Below, one piece after another: positions 25,516 through 35,538 of a DNA stretch of 64,000 bases. Numbering within the stretch: the first letter of the stretch is position 1; every line of letters begins with the position of its first letter. The stretch is from Ciona intestinalis (Eukaryota; Chordata; Ascidiacea; Phlebobranchia; Cionidae). The notes under the pieces were generated by a model, which had not been told where the DNA came from, did not search any database, and was given only the letters and a program-made list of their open reading frames with translations. A program made the position numbers and the translations under genes. The DNA is taken from assembly GCF_000224145.3 (NCBI RefSeq), contig NW_004190413.2, forward strand, positions 1-64,000, given 5' to 3'.

Positions 25516-27488
25516 ATGAGAATGAACATATTTAGCTTCCTGTGGATGCTTTGGATAACTTTGGTCTCAGTTGAAGCGTTAATCCCTTCACAGTCGCTTA
25601 CTCTGTTTCGTGAGTTCGCATCTGGTAGGTTGATTGAATGTAGCTGGTTTATTCTAGCGAGGCAAGGCAATGAAAGTCGTGTTCTGTTTAATACACCGCA
25701 TGCCCGCTAACGAGTTACCACGTATGTAACTTCCTCGCGCATGGCGGGCAACAACAGTCGTTATAACACGGGTGTTTTCTGTTTTATACACAACTTACTC
25801 GCTAATGAGTAACCACGGATGTAACGGTATGGGATTTCTGTATAAGTGACAACTTAGACAACCCAGTAGTGACCACTGAGTTGTAACAATTATCATTGAG
25901 TGTCTTACCCTATGACACATACGCCCACAATGTCGATTACGTAAACAATCACTTTTTTTTTAAATAATGACCCAAACTTTTGTTGTTCGTAACGGTTTAT
26001 GTTTGTTCACAGAACTACATGATATTGTCAGCGATCTAAAAGACGTTAATTGCTCGAATAAATGTTCAGAACAATGTACGTGGCCGACTAAGATGGCTGG
26101 GACATCCGATTGCGTTAAACGGGGAATGCGGGACACCGCAGCGTTGCGTAAGTTTAACTATGAATGTAGTACGTGGTCTAAGATGGATAACATTAGGATA
26201 TAATATCCTATTCATCTTTTTAACAAATAACTATCTTTTAGAGCCATAAGGGTTATTAAATGGTGTAAAATAATCCTTGTTTAATACCTAATTGGACGAA
26301 AAATAAAATGAAAAGTGTCCCACCTAACCCCAACCTAGGTTATTTTAAAAGGGTAATGTCCCACTTCGAATATTGGCCAGAAATGACTATTATCCCAACC
26401 GCAATGCATTAAGATGCAATTTAAAAACCGTATGCAAAAGAAAGTAAAACTTCTGACCAAAACTTACCGGTCTATAAGATTAATAACCAACTAATAATAA
26501 ATGGTTATTTTGCAGCTGAAGAAACGGAAGTAAAGGAACGTGTTGAAAGTTTGAAACGAATATGGAATTGCAGCAAATCTCACCCCTGTCTTGGCCATGG
26601 TACAACAACTGATGCATTGGTTTGTATGAGGGAGAAGTTGAATGGATGCCATGAGTGCGTGGCAGTGAATTGTAAACGTAAGTTCTGTTACCAGGCATAG
26701 TGTAAATAATATTTTAGAGGCTCACACGGTATAAAAATGTAGTTTTTTGAAGGTATTGTCTCACCTTCATTTATTTTGCTATAACTGCTTTTTTTGGCTT
26801 GAAATGTAACTAAGATTAAAATGTAACTGAGAGCCTCGTAACCCCGAGTTGGAACTCCAAATTAGCTTGCCATTTGAATATTAGATTTGATTGAGTTTAC
26901 ACCTGTTTACAAAGTTACCTTCATTTAGTTTTTTTGAAAGATATCTTGTTAAGTGCTTATCAACTCCTGGGTCACCATTTGATTTGGTTGGGTCGCCTAC
27001 TACAGTGGTTTACTAAGCCTATTATTCGTTTCTGTAAGATTTGTAAAGTTTAAACGTATATTTAGCAATAAATATTTCAGCACTCAAAGTTGCTTAACTT
27101 GGAACACAAGTTGTATGAAGCAAGCAGTTTTGAAGTGCCTAAGTCACCCATGTTATAACTATATAACTATGTTATAGTAGGGTGGGGGAAGATGGGACAC
27201 TTTTAGCACTGAATATCCAAATATCCTGATCGTGTTTTAAACAATTAATAACGGTCCATGGGAGTCGTGAGGATACGTTTTTATTATTCTTTTTCTTTGA
27301 CTGTTCTTCGTTTACTGCCATATAGGACAAAAAATAGAATAAAAAGGTGTCCCATCTTCCCCCATCCTACTATATATAACTATGTTATAACTATTGAGTA
27401 TATATAATGATGGCACTTTATTTCAGATCAACATGATTTTACTATAGAAGAAAAACATGTAGACACAGATGAACTACGAGACAGATGA
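25516..27488 (+). CDS. Secreted cysteine-rich protein, complete, 4 exons, 155 aa, family unknown
   Basis: I do not recognise this protein. Exons: 25516-25624, 26013-26147, 26516-26677, 27427-27488 (468 bases with stop). All three introns are phase 1. Residues 1-21 form a signal peptide (MRMNIFSFLWMLWITLVSV). The mature part has ten cysteines at 50, 54, 58, 70, 100, 106, 118, 126, 129 and 134. Exons 2 and 3 each encode a similar module: LK, then N-C-S near the start, a later cysteine, exactly eleven residues, then C followed by V/M and K/R. That suggests duplication of a symmetric exon. Exon 4 adds an acidic tail (EEKHVDTDELRDR). AATAAA lies at 27532, 44 bases after the stop. No membrane segment is seen after the signal peptide, so secretion is inferred. 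Confidence 0.7.
26170..26338 (+). mobile_element. Diverged MITE copy in an intron
   Basis: Begins ggtctaagatggataaca and ends aaagtgtcccacctaacccc. It shares the attggacgaaaaataaaatg segment with the family and lies between exons 2 and 3 of the secreted-protein gene. Confidence 0.55.
27173..27374 (+). mobile_element. Reference copy of the ~195-bp inverted-repeat MITE
   Basis: A well-preserved copy in the last intron of the secreted-protein gene. The termini are inverted repeats of about 30 bp: tatagtagggtgggggaaga at the left and its complement at the right, so the transcript could form a stem. The centre has cctgatcgtgttttaaacaa, gagtcgtgaggatacg and gttcttcgtttactgcc. It is apparently flanked by TA and has no coding frame. 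Truncated relatives lie near 11671-11800, 16110-16246, 24010-24130, 30973-31110, 38930-39020, 44402-44560, 51148-51313 and 58160-58240. Confidence 0.9.
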
Positions 27489-28620
27489 ATGAATTCAATA
27501 TTTTGTTACAGCAATATTGTTATTATTCTCAAATAAAAACATATCATGTATAATTGTTAATATGAAATAAGTTATTATTGCTTAAAGCAGTGTTTCTTAA
27601 ATTGGGGTAAATTTACCCCTGGGAGTAAGATCTACGAATTTAGAGGGTGGCCTAAATGAGCTACTAATCAAACCAGTTGACAGGACAGAAAAATTGTGCC
27701 AATTGTAATACTTTACCAGACATTGAACAACTCGTTGCCAAAAAGCTAGCGCATCCGTCGCATTAAATATAGCTGATGTCGTTTTCACTTTTTAATAAAA
27801 GAGCTCCATATTACATGTTGGGGGTAAATTTGACAAGCATCTTTGTTAAAAGGGTAAAGCCTACAAAAAAGAGAATATAGGTATAGACCAGGTGCTGGTT
27901 GACAGTGAGCATGAGGTGTGTTTTTAAAGAATCAAAACACAATAACATATCTAAAGTCCAATAAAAACTGAAGCTGATGAAAATAAATAGAGAAGATAGG
28001 ACAGTTTTAGGAAAGTAAAAAGGTTAGGAATTGTATTTAGGCAAGCGTAATGTATACATGCATTTGGTGTCATGCAACAATATGTGAAGGTAAAAGAAAA
28101 AGGTATGCAAAGTTATAAAATAGCCTGTGTAATGTACATACATGACTGATGTAATTTGTTTGCCCAAATCACCAAAACTGTGCAGATTTTATGAGAAAAC
28201 CCTCATTTTTTTATTTAAATATGAAACCTTAGCAGTGTTTGCATGGGACCTGAGGTCTAGTTCACAGTTGGAAAATTACCCCAACACCCACATGGTAGTT
28301 TTACTTACTCTAAAAATTAAATAGGACAGGCTTGCTCTCACATATATTTCAGTTTAGGGGACACAAGCAGTTTCACTTTTCGTTGTGGGGGAATTCCGTT
28401 ATAACAATATAACATTTATATAATTATTGGGGACTAAAAGTGTAAATTATAATATTTAAAAAACGTTTAGCTTTAATACTTTTAAAAGTAAAGCTTCTAA
28501 TTGATTATCATGCCTTATTAATGTGAATTAATTAAACGTGATAAGCTTATCCGCAACCGTCATCAAACGCACACAACGCGTAGCGTACATAACACTTAAC
28601 TCGGCACGTTGGAGCCGTCA
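27489..28620. other. Spacer between the secreted-protein gene and tRNA-Thr
   Basis: Contains the AATAAA at 27532 and, at about 27590-27850, a degraded transposon-like block. That block (cagtgtttcttaaattgggg and, on the minus strand, [20 protein letters not shown]) has a sister copy at about 57195-57380. Nothing else that looks like a gene is visible. Confidence 0.55.
27590..27850 (-). mobile_element. hAT-like transposon remnant
   Basis: The end cagtgtttcttaaattgggg resembles hAT-type termini. The minus strand gives a short open stretch with [21 protein letters not shown] diverged inverted copy at about 57195-57380 gives a similar peptide. No full transposase can be read; this is a fragment or non-autonomous derivative. 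Confidence 0.45.
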
Positions 28621-28693
28621 GCCGCTATAGCTCAGGGGTTAGAGCACTGGTCTTGTAAACCAGGGGTCGTGAGTTCAAATCTCACTGGTGGCT
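28621..28693 (+). tRNA. tRNA-Thr (anticodon UGU)
   Basis: A complete 73-base cloverleaf without intron. The acceptor stem GCCGCTA pairs with TGGTGGC (two G-U pairs), with discriminator T. The anticodon arm CTGGT-CTTGTAA-ACCAG carries TGT, read as UGU for threonine. The T arm is GTGAG-TTCAAAT-CTCAC. The A box (tagctcaggggtt) and B box (gagttcaaatc) are present as internal RNA polymerase III signals. CCA is not encoded, as expected in eukaryotes. Confidence 0.97.
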
Positions 28694-28694
28694 C

Positions 28695-28698
28695 TTTT
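28695..28698 (+). terminator. RNA polymerase III terminator of tRNA-Thr
   Basis: A run of four T starts two bases after the tRNA 3' end, followed by a second run of five T, as usual for Pol III genes. Confidence 0.85.
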
Positions 28699-29545
28699 AA
28701 TTTTTCACGTACATTTTTTAACTTTATTGTCTAGTAAACGTATTTACGTTTAAAACGAAATAAAATATACTTTTTTAAATTATAATGATTTTTTCCAGAA
28801 TACGGAACAAAACACATTGTTGACAATTAAGGGTAATTATCACGTCGATAAACCCGACATTTACTGAAATTACAAAAAACAAAGCGTCGTTTCTTTCTTT
28901 ATTCAACCAACGTTAAAATGTTCGAGGAAAACGCCTTAGGCGAAATACAACCAGTCAACCAAATCTACACGTTAGCAATTCGTCTGTCTTATACTCCCAT
29001 ATATAACTCAGTAAGGTTTCCAGTCATTTATAACTAGATGTTTGACGTTATAAAGTTTTAGATAAAAGTTCAAGTTAGTAGACCGCACAGTATTTGCTTT
29101 GACGATTTATTATACCCTAAAGTTAGATAATTTATGAAGAATTTATTTAAAACGACGGGGAAATCCAAAGTAACGCTCTGTTAAACTTGGTAAGTAATAT
29201 ATATGACATGAAGTCACACAGCACCTACGACTGTAGTTTGGAAGCTATTTCCGTATTTACTTGTCTATATTCGGCGTTGTACAGTACTATATAAACAGTT
29301 TTATTTTACCAACGTTATAGATAATTCTAAGCCTAATTTAGAGTAAAATTCCAAGCGCAGTTAAAACCAATAAGGCTAGTTTTTTAGCACCAGAGTTTCC
29401 GAAACTACAAGTTACTTAAAACAGTTGAGTAATTAATAACAACCTAGGTTTAAAGTGTCTCGCAACCGTTGATATCTATCTTATGTTAAACTCTATTACC
29501 TTGCTAACATTTGGGATCGTTTCTTTCATAGCGTAGTAAACAGAA
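28699..29545. other. Spacer upstream of the LAPTM-like gene
   Basis: No exon is seen. It should hold the promoter of the gene starting at 29546. Just before the ATG, pyrimidine-rich sequence ends in tttcatag (29532) and taaacag (29543); either could be a cis or spliced-leader acceptor. Confidence 0.5.
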
Positions 29546-32500
29546 ATGCCAGGTGTAAAATATCGTTGGTCGTTTTGTCCAGGCAACCGAACCGTATGCT
29601 GCTGTTGCAGTGTGAGGACAGGGGCCTCTGTGATTGGATGGTTTAATTTCGTAAGTAAACATAATAATCAAACTAACCTTTATTCGTCATAATCCTTCTG
29701 TTACGTCATAAGGTGGTAAACTCCCTCTACGTTGGAATGCTGGTGTTTGCGCTGGCAAGGATTAAGGAAGATATACACAACCATATGCAGTTGTTTCAGC
29801 AACAAAACAGGCACGCAACGAATTTATGAACGCAAAGATGTTTTTTTAACACTGTTTCCTTTCCCAGGAGTATGGTTGCGCAGCAGGACCCGACAAATCA
29901 GCAAGGAGTCGATTCACATCATCTCACTGTTCGGCAAGCAGCACCACTGCCGACAGGGATACCATTTCTACAACCCACGCAATCTTTATTTACCACACCG
30001 GCACCATTAGGCACCACGCTACCACCAACAGACACCACACCGCCACCTTTAGGCACCACGCCACCATTGGGCACCACGCCACCATTAGGCACCACGCTGC
30101 CACCATTAGGCACCACGCTGCCACCAACAGACACCACACCGCCACCTTTAGGCACCCTGCCACCATTAGGCACCACGCTGCCACCATTAGGCACCTCGCT
30201 GCCACCATTAGGCACCACGCTGCCACCATTAGGCACCACGCTGCCACCATTAGGCACCACGCTGCTACCATTAGGCACCACGCTGCCACCATTAGGCACC
30301 ACGCTGCCACCATTAGGTACCACCTCACCATTAGGCACCACGTCACCATTAGGCACCACACCGCCACCAACAGACGCCACACTGCCACCAACAGACACCA
30401 CAACGCCACCATCAGACACCACAACGCCACCAACAGACACCACACTGCCACCAACAGACACCACAACGCCACCAACAGACACCACACTATCGCCAACCAC
30501 GCCACATCCGCCAACAATAGCCGCCACACACACACCAACATCAACAACAATAGGTAATCTTTATTTCTAAATGTGTCATGATTATGTTTTAAAAACTTAA
30601 CGTTTGGTTCTGTTTGATTAAATAAGTCAAAAGTTCGCTCTTGAGTTACCACGTATGTAACTATGTGTTACGTACGTATAGTAACTTTGTGGGATGTAAC
30701 TTTGTGGGTGAAAAGTTTACAGCGGTAGCAGCAACACCTCATAACCCAACCCATTATTTATTGTGGCGATTTATGTTAGTTACAAGCTTTATATATTCAG
30801 TTGTCCCACTTTCCCCACCATGCAAAGACGGAGACCCTGCCTCGTGCCAATGCGGGATAGAAAAATTCTGTAAGTTCATTCACCTATTTTGATTTTTCTG
30901 TCAAACTAAGATCTTAAAAGTCGCATACTATGGGCGCGCAGTTCGATTGAAACTAGTTAGAGTAATATATATATATATAGTAGGTTGGGGTAAGATGGTC
31001 CGTGTTTTTATTCTCTTTTGTCGTCCTATTTGGTATAGTAAACACAAAATGTTTACAGAATTATATAACCGTATCCTCACCGCTTTAAAATGTTAATGGA
31101 TATTTTGTGCTTACAGGATCCTTTTTAAGCTACAATACAATATACCAGAACGACATATTTAAAATTGTAATATAGCAGGGTTGGGGAAGACGGGACACCT
31201 TTAGTACATAATATATAAATATCCTAACCGTGTTTTTAACAATTAACAACGATTCATGGGAGTCGTGAGGATACAGATTTATAATTCTTTGAATGTTCTT
31301 TGGTTACTACCAAATGAGACGAGAAAGTAGAACAAAAAAGTGTCCCATCTTCCCCCACTCTACTATATGCCCTGTTGTAACAGCAGATGAATAAAAAAAG
31401 TCTTGATTATTTTTTATTCAGTTCACATCTTTTCGTCAGAGGCATGCCCGAACCACGAAAATATTTACAACCGATGTATCTGTGAACTTATGATACGTGA
31501 GTTTAGACGCTAACTTTTCCTTATTTTTAACAATCCTATATCGAATAAAGTAATCATTATCAACAAAAATATGTAAGCTTCTCGAGGCGTGTCAACTAAA
31601 TTTGGAAAACCAATGTTCTTTTGCGCTGCACCATCATATACTATGGGTTTTACAAACCTCGTGTCTGCGATTACCTGACATCGGCCGTAAGTTTTGACAG
31701 ATGATTGGTTACTACTTGGTTGGCGAAATTGTCATTGAACATCTTTCCCAAACAACTTATGCACCAGTTATATGGACTTTAATTGTTATTTCGTTATTTA
31801 CATTTAGTTTCAAACGGGCCGATCCCGATGTTGTATTCAAGCACCGCAATACCAGCAATAATGATCGTTCTCAGTATTTTATGGCTCACTGTGGTGGAAT
31901 CGGTACGTCTTACTTCTCACTACTATTACTATATATATATATACCACTTCAACGGAGTATTATCAATGCCATTTATTTATCAACACGCGGTGTCGCTGGC
32001 GATGCACGAGTTAGCAAACACTTTGAGTGGATCACTATCCTTCCATATAAAAGGGCGTAGAATTTGGCTCATTACCCTAGCACCACATTTCGTTTAAATA
32101 TAAAGTATTTCCCCATCATGTGCTATACGTTTAAGAATAGTTTAAAATTACTGAAGCATACGGCGCTTCTACGTTATTGCTATTTTGGTTTTACATCGAA
32201 CAATTTATCAAGTCAAAACCTTACATTACTTTCACCCTAAATAAATCCTATAGTTTCTCAAACCCTTTGTCGCCAAGCCTTTTTGTATAAATTATTGGGA
32301 TGGCAAGTAACATATACTTTACAGCGCGTACCAAGCTATACTGCGTGGGTTGGCTTCTTGTACATGACCTGCATCGTGGTACAACCGTTGGTACAACTCG
32401 GATTCCTCGTTTATGCAAACAAAAAGTTTACAGACGCCTCTATAAAGTCGCTCAACAACGTAGTATGGGCGGTATTTGCTCTTTACGCTGCAACCAATGT

Positions 32501-33304
32501 AAGTATCCACGCGTAATGTTCGTGTTAAACTGTTTCTTAACCATCAACGTTAATTGCTTTGACCCTTATTTCAACAATAATCTATATGCTATAGTAGGGG
32601 GGGGAGATGGGACACCTAGCACATAATATCTAAATATCCTGATCGTGTTTTAAACAATTAACAACAGTCTATGGGAGTCGTGAGGTTACGGTTTTATAAT
32701 TCCTTGAATGTTCTTTGTTTATAACCAAATGGGACAAAAAATAGAATGATAAGGTGTCCCATCTTCCCCACCCTACTATATAAAATTTCCAATTAAGTAT
32801 TTATATCATGCGTGTGCAATCCACATACTTTTCATCAATATTAAACTAACTCCTCTTATATAGGTTTACTTTTTCCCAACCATGTACAAATACGTCAAAC
32901 TTCGTAAACGGGAATTCTACCAAGGGCTTGATCAAGGTTTGTTGACGTCAGAAAGAAACCCACAATCCACGAGAACAATGGAGTGAGTGACGTCACAATT
33001 AATTTTGTTGCAGTTTGATTTCAACAACAATATAACCATTATTACGTCACAGTGTATATCTAGAAGACGCTTTTGCCATCGATGACGACATAAATCAAGA
33101 CCGAATCACTTATACTAAAACTGATTATGGCGGTACAGATGAAGGCAACGTGGTAAGGCAATTGTGACGTCATAATACACTGTGACAACATAAACAAAAC
33201 GTTGCCAAACATAATTACGTCATATCCTGTAGGTTGAGTTCGATTTTTTGTCAAAACAAAGAGCATCATCATCTGAACCTCAGCCCCATGACGTGTTCAC
33301 ATGA
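29546..33304 (+). CDS. LAPTM-like four-pass membrane protein with Pro/Thr-rich loop, complete, 530 aa
   Basis: Exons: 29546-29650, 29713-29810, 29868-30553, 30801-30869, 31422-31496, 31808-31902, 32325-32498, 32864-32982, 33053-33152, 33233-33304 (1,593 bases). The start has CCCCSVRTGASVIGWF and a first membrane segment (~27-52); the Cys cluster followed by VRTG resembles LAPTM4/5 proteins of endosomes and lysosomes. Later segments are IPAIMIVLSILWLTVV (~354-370), AWVGFLYMTCIVVQPLVQL (~382-402) and VVWAVFALYAATNVYFF (~421-438), followed by basic YKYVKLRKR, as in LAPTM. Between segments 1 and 2 lie about 200 residues of Pro/Thr repeats (PPLGTT, PPTDTT), then two short Cys-bearing exons; this loop would be lumenal or extracellular and probably O-glycosylated (inference). 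The tail is acidic and polar, and I see no PY motif. The intron after 29810 lacks a normal GT donor. Another four-pass family is possible. Confidence 0.6.
29811..29867 (+). other. 57-bp intron with apparent GC-AG ends
   Basis: Reading through from exon 2 meets a stop (TGA at 29826-29828), while splicing ..AACAG / G-AGT-ATG keeps the frame open. The intron would begin gcacgc and end ctttcccag. An in-frame alternative uses a poor GT donor at 29790 (gttgtt). Either way the exon 2-3 link is the least certain junction of the gene. Confidence 0.45.
30003..30500 (+). repeat. Coding 21-bp minisatellite (Pro/Thr repeats)
   Basis: The unit ctgccaccattaggcaccac plus g (LPPLGTT) recurs in frame with period 21, mixed with 18-bp forms and a ccaacagacaccac variant (PTDTT). 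It makes about 165 residues. The lack of stops in other frames, including the minus strand, is a by-product of the repeat. Confidence 0.9.
31171..31367 (+). mobile_element. MITE, full copy, LAPTM-like intron 4
   Basis: Ends tatagcagggttggggaaga and gtgtcccatcttcccccact. A truncated inverted copy lies just upstream at about 30973-31110, so the two could pair with each other. Confidence 0.85.
32590..32780 (+). mobile_element. MITE, full copy, LAPTM-like intron 7
   Basis: Ends tatagtaggggggggagatg and gtgtcccatcttccccaccc; the centre is very close to the copy at 27173-27374. Confidence 0.9.
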
Positions 33305-35538
33305 CGTCACAATTCGATGACGTAGGATCCAGCACTCGAAACGGGAAACACTTTTCATTGTTTTAATGGCAATCCTGTTACGTGAACGTAACAATCGGTT
33401 ATTGTGTTTAATTGTTTAAATTATTCTGTGTTTCGTGACAATCTTAATTTATACGTCATAATTAAGGGGTACAAAGGTTGGAAAACATCGCGAATTATGA
33501 AGCTTCGAATTAAAAGTATCGAGTTTTACGACCTTGTCCCGCCTTTGTTGGCAAACACTCACGCTTTGTGACGTAAAACGTGGGTCGGGCGTTCAACAAA
33601 CGAGTGTATCTGGAATGTTGCGGGTGTGGTTGTTAGTGCGGCATCGGCCTTCATTAAATGAAGCCGCATCCAGAGCTTCGAAGAACAATCGAATATCCTA
33701 GAATAATAGGGGAACTGTGACGTCATAGATAGGTATATTGTAGGAGGAAATGGTTGAATTAACCAGATACAGAAGCGATAATAGAAGAAGAGTGTTTGTG
33801 TCGCAATATTGTTACTTCGAGTGTTTGTTTTGGTGGAGGTCTAATTCAACACGCGTTGGCCACTGTTGCAGTAGACCAGGTTACGTCAGTTCGGATTGGC
33901 GGTAGTTTTCCGCGTTTTTTACGCACGTACGCATTGTGACGTCACACGCAGACGCTCTGTAAGCGATACGTGCGCCACACTGAGCGTCGTAACTAATAGA
34001 CGGTTTAGGGTTCAGCAACAATGTTGTGTGAGTGTGGCTGCATCCTGTTTTTAGAGATAGAGCCAGAGTATATCACGCCAGTGTTTCCGTTCATGAAGAC
34101 TTCGCATAATATTTAATAGCAGTGTTTCCAGATAAAAATCCCCAAAAAGATTAGTTTACCTTTAAAAACTGGGCGGTTGAGAGATACTTAATAATGCATA
34201 TAACTATGAATGTTGGAGCCGAGTGTTGGCACTGGTCTATATGCAGGCAACACTAGTTGAATGTAGTATTAGTTTATACGATGCGTCAGCGACGAACATA
34301 GTGTGTTTTCATCTACAAGGCAGTCAGCCAGTGTTACAGCAACAACAGTGGTTACTGTAAACAGGTGTCACTACAGCACAGCAGCGATGTTGTTTGTGTA
34401 TTAGCTGCAAAACGTGGCAGTCGCGCAGAAAACAATCGATTCTTCCAATTCGATTCCTATTATCGATTATTACGCATCAATTCGGAATCAGTCTTGTTCT
34501 AGAACTAGGTATTGTGCATTGTGAAGTGAGAATGGTAAAGTTAATCAACGATTAACTAAAAGTTGTCGAGTCTACGTCATAATAAATAATTGTTTAAGGT
34601 CTGATATCGCGACGTCTATTTATAGCTGTCAGCTTCGAGCAAGCAATCGTTTATTATGACGTCACAATACTCCAAGCTAGCGTGGCGTGCGTCACAATCG
34701 TTCTGGTTGAATGAACATTGTGGGCATGTAGTAAAACTTTGAGGGCTTAATTGTTTACGGCGTTTGCCGTTATCGTGCTGTGTTACGTCACAAGCATGGT
34801 TGTTTAGTGTGTTTTTAACGCAAAACTATTCGACAGCGGGTTAAACGCTTCGATGCTCGCGTGCTTCACTGTGACGTTTCAATGGAAAGGAATTCGAGAA
34901 TCAGGCCCGCGGTTTTATCGAAGACAGCGCGGTTTCTATTTATGCGAATAGAGCGTTCAACGTCGAGTGAGGTATATGTGGTGGAGCCATTTGTTTGTGG
35001 AATAGATGCAACAATTGAAGTGCATGGGACATGAGTTTAATTCCAGTTTTCTTTGTAGTTTTATTTTAGATATAGTTTTTTGTTGAAACGTTTTATTTCA
35101 CTTCTGGATCGCGGAAAATGGTTTTTGTTTTAAACCGAAATGTTCGAAATGAAGACAGCAGTTGTGTGGTGTATAAATGGGCCGCTGTGTTTGTTTTGAA
35201 ACTGCTGTAATAATAGTTTGATAATGCGGGATATTATACTGGATATGACGCCATTGTATTGTGTGTCTCAGTGAGGTTTCCGGCTTTAGAATAATTAAGA
35301 ACTATACAGTTGGTTATGGCTGCTGGTGCGCAAATCGATTTTGTGCGACTCGGCTTAAAATCAATGGATTGAGTGCGGGTGGTTAGTGCTGAATTATTTA
35401 GCAATTGCGAACAGGCGACGCTCGATTCGTAATAATTCCTAATTTTTTCAACAAAGACGTTAGTTGTAGAGTTGAATGATATTTGTTGTGTTATTGTTAC
35501 GTCACATAGCTGCCTGAGGGTGACAAACGTTGTGACAA
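33305..35538. other. 2.2-kb spacer with the presumed DGK promoter and leader
   Basis: No coding exon is convincing. The sequence holds TGACGTCA palindromes at 33718, 33937 and 34657, plus one at 33302 that overlaps the preceding stop codon. It carries almost none of the repeats that crowd other spacers. Its length and low repeat content suggest regulatory sequence for the diacylglycerol kinase gene, perhaps with untranslated 5' exons (inference). A catatag at 35497-35503 could be a 3' splice site before the ATG. Confidence 0.45.

Noticed and set aside
29919..30652. Long open frames on the minus strand and a second plus frame across the Pro/Thr repeat (over 200 codons of Val/Gly- or Trp/Leu/Val-rich sequence)
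   Set aside because: They mirror the 21-bp repeat; the plus frame is supported by splice sites and continuous phase on both sides, the others are not.
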